Positions 9,556 to 18,300 of a stretch of DNA of 64,000 bases are shown in pieces. A program made the position numbers and the translations under genes. How positions within the stretch are numbered: position 1 is the first letter of the stretch; every line of letters starts with the position of its first letter. Where the stretch lies: contig NZ_BMDO01000001.1 of NCBI RefSeq assembly GCF_014635825.1, positions 248,001 through 312,000 on the forward strand. The letters run 5' to 3'. The notes beneath the pieces were generated by a model. That model was given only the letters and a program-made list of their open reading frames with translations. It did no database searches and was not told the origin of the DNA. The stretch is from Mucilaginibacter galii. Its GTDB lineage: Bacteria > Bacteroidota > Bacteroidia > Sphingobacteriales > Sphingobacteriaceae.

Positions 9556-11412
9556 TTATTTTTGCTGCGGATACTTTTTCTCCATCTCAGCGTAGTAGGC
9601 TTTCAATAAGTAGAATGCTTGTTTTTTATTTCCTTTATCATCATATAAACCTTTACGGTTCCAACCTTCCTGGTATACCGGGTTATTGCGCTTTGGCGAG
9701 CGAAAATCGGCCAGTACCCATGGTGATATGCCTACGTAATTATCGGGCATACGCTTAAGCATGGCTATTTGCTCACGGTAAAACCAGGCTTGGTATTCTT
9801 CGCTAAAGCGGGTAAGCGAGTCGGCATGAAAGCCTTCTTTAGCCCCGGCCCCCATTTCACTAATGAATAAAGGTTTATTGTAGCTGGTAGCCCAGTTAGT
9901 GGTCCGGCACTTATCCGGCAGTCCGCCGTACCACCCTAAATACTCGTTAAAGGCCACAAGGTCTACAAACTCACCCAAGGGGTCATCAACTATGTTTAGG
10001 TTCTTGCCAGAGTTGTAGTTTACTTCTAAGGCGGCGGATATCATGCGCGTATTATCCATTTCGCGTGCAGCGGTAATCAGGCTCTTCATAAAATTGGTGC
10101 GAACCGCACTAACCGGCGTTTCGTTACCAACCGACCAGATAATTACGCTTGCCCGGTTATGATCGCGCGTAATCATTTCATTCAATTGGGCTTTGGCTTT
10201 TTCCAACACCTCGGCACTGCCAAAGTTAATGGTCCAGTAAACCGGTATTTCAGACCATACCACTATGCCAAGCGAATCGGCCAGGCGGGTCATGGTTTCA
10301 TCGTGCGGGTAGTGAGCCAAACGTACCATGTTGCACCCCAAATCGCGGGCCTGCCCCAACAATTGCCGGGCATCGGCTTCACTATAGGCACGGCGCACAT
10401 CCTGCGGTATCTCACCATGAATGCTTATTCCACGCATGAACAATGGCTTGCCATTTAACAATACTTGTTTGCCTTGAGCCTCAATGGTACGGAAGCCTAT
10501 CTTATCTTCAACCTTATCGGCAGTAGTGCTTACCAATACCTTATACAATTTGGGCTGCGACGGCGACCATAATTGTACTTTTGGCAGGCTAACAACCAGT
10601 TTTGTAAGCTGGTCTGTAGCCGTTATCTGCTTTTTTATCTTAAGCTCAGGAATTTCAATGGTTATGCTTTCATTAGCAGCGGGTTGATGATTCAGCTTAA
10701 CCCAGCCTTCGGCCAATGGTGTTTTGCTGCCTGCCATACCCGCATGGGCTTTTCTAAGTTGAATTACATAATCCTGAATGAAAGTTTGAGGCATTTCTAC
10801 CAGCTTCACATCGCGGGTTATACCGCCGTAATTCCACCAGTCAGTATTAAGTGTAGGTACTTCATCAGCACCGCGTTTATTATCTACCTTCACTACTAAA
10901 AAATTGCCGGTAGGTTTAAGCAGGGATTCAGGTATCTCAAAATTGAAAGGAGTAAATCCCCCTTTATGCATACCTAATTTCTTACCATTCAGATAAATAT
11001 CGGCCCGGTAATTTACGGCACCAAAGTATAGGAAGTATTTGCTGTTCCCTGATGATTTAGCGTAATCGAACGATTTCTTATACCATATTGTACCCTCATA
11101 ATATACAAATTCGGGCTTTTGATGGTTCCAATCACCAGGTACCTGCAGAGTTAGTTTATCGGTATAACCATGCTCTTTCTTCTCGCTACGGTCTTTCTGC
11201 ACATCTGTATTCCAGTAGGCATCGGGTTGGTCTTCGCGCAGTTCTTTGTAGCGATAATCATAAAAACCAGTTTCGTACGGATCTACAATATATTGCCACG
11301 TTCCGTTTAAACTTATGGTTTTACGGGCTTTAATATTAGTGATCAGGTTGTTTTGTGCCACGGCACAAAATCCGGCAGTTAACAGCGCCGCTGTTAATAT
11401 TAATTTTCTCAT
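9556..11412 (-). CDS. GH2 beta-glucuronidase-like enzyme
   Basis: This 618-residue protein has a signal peptide (to about residue 19), a sugar-binding jelly roll (about 35-205), an immunoglobulin-like domain (about 210-310) and a TIM barrel. The acid/base is E431 in IIWSVGNE and the nucleophile is E519 in FISEMGAGA. Near the end, GWNRKGLY (N585-R586-K587) matches the NxK motif that in GH2 beta-glucuronidases contacts the sugar carboxylate and is absent from GH2 beta-galactosidases. I therefore favour beta-glucuronidase. Its ATG overlaps the stop of the upstream GH43 gene in an ATGA, so the two are translationally coupled. It could remove beta-GlcA caps from arabinogalactan side chains. Confidence 0.9.
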   Translation of the reverse strand: MRKLILTAALLTAGFCAVAQNNLITNIKARKTISLNGTWQYIVDPYETGFYDYRYKELREDQPDAYWNTDVQKDRSEKKEHGYTDKLTLQVPGDWNHQKPEFVYYEGTIWYKKSFDYAKSSGNSKYFLYFGAVNYRADIYLNGKKLGMHKGGFTPFNFEIPESLLKPTGNFLVVKVDNKRGADEVPTLNTDWWNYGGITRDVKLVEMPQTFIQDYVIQLRKAHAGMAGSKTPLAEGWVKLNHQPAANESITIEIPELKIKKQITATDQLTKLVVSLPKVQLWSPSQPKLYKVLVSTTADKVEDKIGFRTIEAQGKQVLLNGKPLFMRGISIHGEIPQDVRRAYSEADARQLLGQARDLGCNMVRLAHYPHDETMTRLADSLGIVVWSEIPVYWTINFGSAEVLEKAKAQLNEMITRDHNRASVIIWSVGNETPVSAVRTNFMKSLITAAREMDNTRMISAALEVNYNSGKNLNIVDDPLGEFVDLVAFNEYLGWYGGLPDKCRTTNWATSYNKPLFISEMGAGAKEGFHADSLTRFSEEYQAWFYREQIAMLKRMPDNYVGISPWVLADFRSPKRNNPVYQEGWNRKGLYDDKGNKKQAFYLLKAYYAEMEKKYPQQK

Positions 11413-12521
11413 TTAGCGTCAAACGTTGTTAAATCCCACTTTTCCTTCCAGCTAATTTCCATATTATTACCATTAAATTTGATAGGCAGCCACAGGTACC
11501 GGCCATCTATAGCATCTTTTGGTGTCCACTTATCGGCAATAAAAATGAAGGCATCCTTTTTACCCTGTACAGGCAGCACATGTGTGCTTTGACCACCAAA
11601 AGTTATTTCGGCCTTTTCGCCTATGCAGGGGTTGCCATGGTAAGTCCACGGACCGTATATTGATGTTGCAGAAAACCAGCGAGCCGGGTTGGGTGCCCAG
11701 CCGGTAGTACCAGAGCCTATCATGTAATAAACACCATTGCGTTTAAACACCGCTGGTGCCTCCGTAGACTTACCCGGGTAAACTCGCGAAAATTTACCCG
11801 TGTGGCCGGTATAATCATCTGTTAATTCGGCTACATGTAGGGTGGCGTTTTCTTCTGAAGAGAAGATATGGTATGCTTTTCCATCATCATCTACAAAAAC
11901 TGTCATATCGCGGGCCATTTGGCCGCCGGGAAGATCACGGCAAAAGAAGCCTTCACTCCTACCCTTAGGATTAACACAATTTACTTTTTCCTCTTCAGGT
12001 GTTCCTGTAGGGTAAAATGGCATAATGCCCGCATTAGGCCTGTAGCTTTTTATAAATGTATAAGGGCCGTTCACATTGTTACTGGTGGCCACACCCGCCC
12101 GTGCAGCCTTGTAACTCTGTCCCCGTAGCTCAAGGTGAAACCACATTACATATTTTTTAGTCTTTTTGTTGTAAACCACTTTGGGGCGTTCTAAAATACA
12201 GCCCTTGGCAATATCGCTTATAGTATCTTCAGATACCTTTAAAGCAATGCCTTCATCTTTCCAATTGTAGAGATCTTTAGAAGAGTAACAATGTACGCCT
12301 ACCATGGCTTTATTACCTGCGCCTCCTGCAACTTTATGTTCACCGAACCAATAATATTTACCCTTTTGATAAAGTATCCCGCCACCATGCGCATTAATAT
12401 GCACACCTTTATCATCGGGCCATATCTCGCCAGGAGTAAAGCTACTGCGCTGGGCATGAACCGTTAGTACTGATAGCAGTAAAGAACAAATGAGATATTT
12501 TACTTTGTTGAACAACTTCAT
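11409..12521 (-). CDS. GH43 exo-beta-1,3-galactanase-like enzyme
   Basis: The ATG at 12521 starts a 370-residue secreted protein (signal peptide ending TVHAQ); an earlier in-frame ATG would add 20 non-signal residues. The five-bladed propeller opens with HINAHGGGILYQKGKYYWFG instead of the usual GH43 catalytic aspartate. It carries ERPKVVYNKKTKKYVMWFH, STEAPAVFKRNG (E254, acid) and FGGQSTHV (Q311). These landmarks match exo-beta-1,3-galactanases of GH43 subfamily 24, where a glutamine replaces the catalytic base. The expected job is stripping galactose from the beta-1,3-galactan backbone past side chains. The subfamily assignment is from remembered family motifs. Confidence 0.9.
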   Translation of the reverse strand: MKLFNKVKYLICSLLLSVLTVHAQRSSFTPGEIWPDDKGVHINAHGGGILYQKGKYYWFGEHKVAGGAGNKAMVGVHCYSSKDLYNWKDEGIALKVSEDTISDIAKGCILERPKVVYNKKTKKYVMWFHLELRGQSYKAARAGVATSNNVNGPYTFIKSYRPNAGIMPFYPTGTPEEEKVNCVNPKGRSEGFFCRDLPGGQMARDMTVFVDDDGKAYHIFSSEENATLHVAELTDDYTGHTGKFSRVYPGKSTEAPAVFKRNGVYYMIGSGTTGWAPNPARWFSATSIYGPWTYHGNPCIGEKAEITFGGQSTHVLPVQGKKDAFIFIADKWTPKDAIDGRYLWLPIKFNGNNMEISWKEKWDLTTFDAK

Positions 12522-12529
12522 GTATCGTT

Positions 12530-13762
12530 TTACTTTTTTATTTCTAATGCATGGTCGGCCGGTACGTCCTGGCCACTCCAAATTTTAACTGCTGTCCACG
12601 GTGCGGGAGTCGAGGTCCAAAACTCATCCGTGTCTGGCAAACCAAGCGGAAGAAATATAGTACTGCACAAGTAAGAACTACCCGTAGTTATATAACCTTC
12701 AGCCAAGCCTGGCTGGTTACCATATAATCCTATATTTAGCCAGCCGGTTGCTGTAAAAGTTTGCGGTGCGTCTATGGTTTTCCTGATCACTGCCGTTAAG
12801 GCTTCCCTTACCTGCGCCGACGAAATGGAAACGGGTAACTGCTTTTTAAGCGCCATGTTAGCTAAATGATGAAAAACTCCTCCGCGGTAAACTATTGATC
12901 TACCAAAGGCAGGGTAGCTACCGTCGGTATTTACCGAGCGCTCCAAAATTTGTGCATAACGCTGCCCTATTTGCTTTACCTGGTTACTTTCTGATTGGTA
13001 GCGCTTCTGCTTGTTGACCATTACCTCCAAGATATCACTCAAATAAGGCTGGATTACAATGCTGTTGTAATAATCAAGGTGAAAGCTCATGCCATCTGCA
13101 TACAAGCCATCACCTACGTACCAGTGTTGCGTAAACTCTCTTACTGCATATTCTATCCTTACCGGATCATAGCCGAGGTCATATTTATCAAAAAAGGCCT
13201 CTATGGCTGCTGTGAATAATATCCAGTTACTGTATACCGGAATAGTTGGCCGGGTTAACATGAGCGCAGCCACTACCTGATCCTTAACAGCAGCATCTAA
13301 ATGTTCCCAAATCCAAGGTGCCCTAATAAGGCCTATAGCTAAAAAGGAAGCATCTACCAAAGGCTGACCCCCCCGCCATTCCAAATAATCTGCCGATTGC
13401 GGATTTACGGCGTTAGCTATCCCGGCCAATACCCATTTACGGTACTGATTGCGCAGCTTTATTTCTTGCTCAGTTCCACCTTCGAGTTGCAGCCATGGTG
13501 CAATTCCCGATAGCGTGCGACCAAAAGCCTCGAGATAAGCCACCTTAGCCCTCGATTCGCGATTGTCTACATGATCAGAAAACTTTACCGGCATGTTGGC
13601 TTTCAGCTTCCCCTCGGCCATGTTTGAGATAACCGGACGGGCAATAAGGTCCATATAGTTTATCCAAACTTCTCTGGTGCTCCGTTTATCCGTTCGCTGG
13701 CTAAAGCCGGCATAGGCTATGGTCAGCAGAATAAGCAGCAATGCGATTTTCTTTCGAAACAT
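12530..13762 (-). CDS. DUF2264 family secreted protein (possible GH154-type)
   Basis: This 410-residue protein has a signal peptide ending GFSQ. DUF2264 hallmarks run along it: YLEAFGRTLSGIAPWLQL (about 75-92), ADYLEWRGGQPLVDASFLA, SNWILFTAAIEAFF, GDGLYADGMSFHLDYYNS and NTDGSYPAFGRSIVYRGG near residue 290. It is a second, divergent DUF2264 protein in the locus, closer to the short Bacteroides type than the gene at the left window edge. It lies 8 bp upstream of the GH43 start. Acidic residues in the GDGLYADG stretch are plausible catalytic candidates. A role in removing uronic acid caps is suggested by the neighbours only. Confidence 0.88.
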   Translation of the reverse strand: MFRKKIALLLILLTIAYAGFSQRTDKRSTREVWINYMDLIARPVISNMAEGKLKANMPVKFSDHVDNRESRAKVAYLEAFGRTLSGIAPWLQLEGGTEQEIKLRNQYRKWVLAGIANAVNPQSADYLEWRGGQPLVDASFLAIGLIRAPWIWEHLDAAVKDQVVAALMLTRPTIPVYSNWILFTAAIEAFFDKYDLGYDPVRIEYAVREFTQHWYVGDGLYADGMSFHLDYYNSIVIQPYLSDILEVMVNKQKRYQSESNQVKQIGQRYAQILERSVNTDGSYPAFGRSIVYRGGVFHHLANMALKKQLPVSISSAQVREALTAVIRKTIDAPQTFTATGWLNIGLYGNQPGLAEGYITTGSSYLCSTIFLPLGLPDTDEFWTSTPAPWTAVKIWSGQDVPADHALEIKK

Positions 13763-13773
13763 GTATTTTCTTT

Positions 13774-14979
13774 CTACTTTAAGTTTTGATAGCGTTCAAG
13801 CGCTTCAACAAAATAGTAATCAGCATAGGTTAACGGTACATCAACCTCAGTTTTTTGAGGGATGTGGCCAACGCTATGTTGTAATATAAAGCCTCCATTG
13901 GTACCTGCCGGAGCTTTGTATGGAGCATTTGATAAACTCTTAAGCATGGTTTGGGCGGTGTTGAAGTAAGTGCGACCCATTGCTGCGTTGTTATATTTGC
14001 ACAACTCTAAAAATGCCGATGCCATTACAGCGCCTGCAGAAGCATCGCGCAGCGCATTTGGAATATTGGGCGCGTTAAAATCCCAGTAAGGAATCTTATC
14101 TTTCGGCAGATTAGGGTTGTTTAAAATAAATTGGGCAATGTGATTGGCCTGCGCCAGGTACTTTTTATCCTTAGTTTCGCGGTACATTACTGTGTAGCCA
14201 TACAGTCCCCACGCTTGTCCGCGCGCCCAGGCCGACTCATCCGCATAGCCCTGTGCTGTGCGCTTTTGCTGCACCGCACCGGTTTCGGGGTTGTAGTTAA
14301 TTACGTGGTAAGAACTGTAATCGGCCCTAAAATGGTTGGCCATGGTGGTATTGGCATGCGTTACCGCAATCTTGTAAAAGCTGGAATCGCCGGTTGCGCG
14401 GGTAGCCCAAAACAGTAATTCCAAATTCATCATATTATCTATAATCACTAAATATTCAGGCTTTTTTGAATCCCATGATTTGATACAACCTACTTTAGGA
14501 TCAAAACGACTGGCCAACGATTTGGCGCTATTGATAAGGATTTGCTTATATTCAGGCTTCGGTGCAATTTGCAGCCCATTTCCGAAACTGCAATACATCA
14601 TAAAGCCTAAATCGTGAGTGGTTTTATTGTATTGTTCCTTTTCGAGCAACTTGAGCATGCGGTTAGCCTCGGTGAGTAAGGCCTGATCTTTAGTTGGCTT
14701 GTACAGGTAGAGCAATGTTCCGGGATAAAATCCGCTACACCACCAGCCAGAGCCACTGGTTTCTAAACTATCTTTTGCAGCATAATAGGTTTTTGGAAAT
14801 TTGTCCCCTTTAAGCTTGCTGGCTAACAGCTCATATTGCTTAGCGGCCATAGAAAACTGAGCAGGTATGGTTTTAGCAAAAGCTTTATCTTTTACATAAA
14901 CAGCTTTCTTTTGTGCATAAACATTGGTAAGCGAAATTATAGCGGCTATGCCTAAGGTTACAGTCTTTAATATACGCAT
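13774..14979 (-). CDS. GH88 unsaturated glucuronyl hydrolase
   Basis: This 401-residue secreted protein (signal to about residue 22) has the GH88 alpha6/alpha6-barrel pattern. Landmarks are GSGWWCSGFYPGTLLYLY, THDLGFMMYCSFGNG with D123, IIDNMMNLELLFWA with D181, and DESAWARGQAWGLYGYTVMY. D123 and D181 correspond to the two catalytic aspartates of Bacillus unsaturated glucuronyl hydrolase. The family hydrates and releases 4,5-unsaturated uronic acids left by polysaccharide lyases, so an uncharted lyase must act upstream in this pathway. It is the first gene of the unit downstream of the HTCS, with a candidate operator 235-262 bp upstream. Confidence 0.94.
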   Translation of the reverse strand: MRILKTVTLGIAAIISLTNVYAQKKAVYVKDKAFAKTIPAQFSMAAKQYELLASKLKGDKFPKTYYAAKDSLETSGSGWWCSGFYPGTLLYLYKPTKDQALLTEANRMLKLLEKEQYNKTTHDLGFMMYCSFGNGLQIAPKPEYKQILINSAKSLASRFDPKVGCIKSWDSKKPEYLVIIDNMMNLELLFWATRATGDSSFYKIAVTHANTTMANHFRADYSSYHVINYNPETGAVQQKRTAQGYADESAWARGQAWGLYGYTVMYRETKDKKYLAQANHIAQFILNNPNLPKDKIPYWDFNAPNIPNALRDASAGAVMASAFLELCKYNNAAMGRTYFNTAQTMLKSLSNAPYKAPAGTNGGFILQHSVGHIPQKTEVDVPLTYADYYFVEALERYQNLK

Positions 14980-15213
14980 TCTTCTTTTTTATTATGTAGG
15001 ATTTATATAAATCTAAGCTTAATTTGTTGCTCGCTAAAATAGCCATTTAACCATAGGTTTCTTTTCAACTTTTCATTTGAAGAAAAAAGCCACAATAAAC
15101 AGAGAGTTTCCTGGCAACACCTCTACAAGTATTTAAACTTAAATCAAAGTAAAATTTAATATAATTGAGTGCTTACATCAGTTACGAAATAAGGCGAAAT
15201 TACATAACCGGCT

Positions 15214-15241
15214 GGGGGATTAAATAGTAAATTTTAGGGGG
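15214..15241. promoter_or_regulatory. Candidate HTCS operator upstream of GH88
   Basis: G5 blocks at 15214-15218 and 15237-15241 flank an 18-nt A/T-rich spacer, giving the same 23-bp direct repeat as at 6579-6606. It lies in the 342-bp gap between the HTCS stop and the GH88 start; the rest of that gap is A/T-rich and shows no other clear signal. The pairing of one such site with each PUL transcription unit is what makes it a candidate regulator site. Confidence 0.5.
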
Positions 15242-15321
15242 TAAAATACCAATTAAAGCAAATTACTTAGTTTAAAAAGCCTTTAAAGCATAATTTTCAG
15301 CAATAAAAAAAGAACCGTATT

Positions 15322-18300
15322 TTATTCTACGTGATATGTAATTTGAAAATTAGAGCGATGTTTTTTCACAAATTCCGAAGGATTTAAATTAAACTGTTTG
15401 TGAAACTGTTCGCGAAAATATTTGAGATCGTTAATACCTACCTGGAAAGCGGCTTCGTTAACATTACAGTTGGTCCGTATTAATAACTCGGCTGCCTTAC
15501 GCAAGCGAACAAAGCGTATAAAATTATTAATGGATTTACCAGTGGTTGTTTTTATACGTTTAAAAAGTGTTGGGTAACTTATTTTCATTAACCGGGCCAA
15601 GGTCTCCACGTCAAACTGAGGATCGGTCAAATGAGTTTCGATCAGACTAATGCATTTGTAGAGAAAGTCCTTGTGTTCTTCGGATACATTCTTAATTGCG
15701 TTTTTGGCAGTAATTTCCTGGTAAAAATAATTTTGCAATTCCTTTTTGCTTCGCAAAACGCTTTTAACCTTCGCAAGCAGCACATCTTTTTCAAAAGGCT
15801 TACTTATAAAATCGGCCGCACCCTCGTTTATACTTTTTAGCATAAGCTCGGGCGTGGCGTTCCCGGTTAATAATATGATTGGGATATGATTGGTCGCGTT
15901 ATCATCCTTAAGCATTTTACAAAGCTCTATACCGCTTAACTCACCCATGGTTATATCGCTGACTACCATATCGGGCATGTTCCTTTTGATGAGATCAAGG
16001 CCGGTTTGCCCGTCTTCGGCTTCTATAACGCGGTACTCAGGAACAAGCAGCTTTTTAATGTAAGTGCGTATCTGGTCATTATCATCAATAATGAGAATGG
16101 TTTGCTTATCAGATATTAAGAGTTCGAGGTTGGTATTGTCATCTTCGGGAATGGCCTCCTTATTATCATGATCTATCAAATCGTTAATATGGGTTGGACA
16201 AATACTTATTTCATTAATTTGCTCGGCCGAGAAATGTATGGTGCCTTTGAGCAAGCTCATGATAAAGGTTGTACCTCCGGTTTGGTTAGATGCATACCTA
16301 ATCTTTCCACCATGATTGTCAATAAAATTCTTTACCAGGTACAAGCCTATCCCAAAGCCGCTTTTTGAAAAGTGCTTATCCTTTATGCGGAAAAATTTAT
16401 CAAACAGCATTTCGCCAACCTCGGGATTGATGCCGATGCCCGAATCAGCTATTTCGAAAAACACCTGGTGTTCGTCTTCACTTACCTTAACCAGAATAGT
16501 ACCGCCGTCGGGCGTAAATTTAATAGCATTGGAAATAAGGTTGAACAGAGCTATCTCTATCTTTTCGCGGTCTGCAAAAACTTCCATTATTTGTGCTGAA
16601 CTATCGAGAATGTAGTTCAGGTGTTTAATTTTAGCCTGGTGCGTAAAACACATGAACACATCATTACATATAGCTACAAAGTTAAGCCTGGACACACTTA
16701 GCTTTGCATTTTCTGATTCTGTTTTGCGGAACAGCAGCAAATGATCTACCAAACCTAGCAAACGGCGGGCGTTGCGATAAATCACATTCAGCTCATCGTT
16801 ATTACCCGTTCTTTGGCTCAATAAATCTTTTATGGGATTAATAATAAGCGTAAGTGGTGTACGGAATTCATGAGAGACATTGGTAAAAAAAGAGAGTTTC
16901 TTCTCGTTCAGTTCTTTTTCTCGCTCCATATTTAAATTGGCGATTTGAACTTCGTATTTTAATTGTTGCTGCCTGCTACGGTATAGCCAAAACCAATATA
17001 TTAAAGCGCCACTTACCCCAATGTAGAGCATAAAAGCCCACCAGGTACGGTACCAGGGCGGCAAAACGATAATGGAAATAGTTAATTGCCCGGCATACCA
17101 ATTACCTTGGGTATCGGTAGCTTTAATGTGTAAACGATAGCTTCCCTCATTCAACCGTGTATAATAAGCGGTTTGCAGCTTACCTACGGTATTCCAGCCG
17201 TGGTCCCAACCTTCGAGGTAATAGGCATAACTTATTTTATCAGGTAACGAGTATTCGAGTGCTGTGTAATCAATGGCTATAGTAGCTTCATTATAGGGCA
17301 CTTTTATTTCGTGCAAACGTATTATGGGATTGCCATCCGTAAGGCCACTATTTCCTTCTACTGCAACGTTATTAATTCTTACATCGTTTATGCGTAGCTT
17401 GGGGTTGTGGGCAACAGATTTGATACTGTCAGGATTAAAGAGATTGAAGCCGGCAATACCGCCAAAAAGCAATTCGCCCGATTTTAGTTTTAGCGCTGCA
17501 TTATAGCTAAACTGATTACTTTGCAAGCCATCTGACGAATTGTAGTTCACAAAAACGCTGTGCCTGATATCAAATTTAGAAAGCCCGTTGTAGGTACTGC
17601 ACCAAAGATCACCGTTGTTGGCAACTAAAGCATTTAAAATAGAGTTTCCAGCTAAGCCATCTTTTTGGGTATAGCGTAAAAACTTATGCGTTCGCAAGTC
17701 AAACTGGAGCAAGCCCCCGCCCTCGGTACCAATCCATAAACGGTTGAGGTCTCTTTGTGCAACAGTTCGCAGCGCATAACCAACATTATAACGTAGAGTT
17801 GTTCTGTTTACCGGGTTAATTTTAATCAGATCGGTATAATCGCCGGCCCAAAGCGTTCCTGACGCATCTTCAAATAGCACGTGTATATCAATCAGCGTTT
17901 TATCGTAAACAACAAAGCTGTCCTTTTCCCGGTCATACCGGTAAAGGGCACCACCGCGTGTTGCACTGGCCCACAAATTGTGTTTAGAATCTTCAAACAG
18001 CTTCCAGAAATTCCGCTCTACCTTATTATTTGAAAGGTCTTTACAGATGTAGTGAACAAAAGATTTGGTACGAGGGTCGTAGGCATCTATACCACCACTA
18101 AAACTGGCCACCCATATTTTATTAGTGTAATCTTTTAAAATACTTACCACAAAATTGCTTTGCAAGCTTGATGGATTGGCGTTGTGGACAAAATGCTGAT
18201 AATGATTATTATTTCTGTCCCAGTAACTTATCCCTCCGCCATCAGTACCTATCCAAATATTGCGGTGCTCATCTTCACAAAACGATAGAATGAAGTTATT

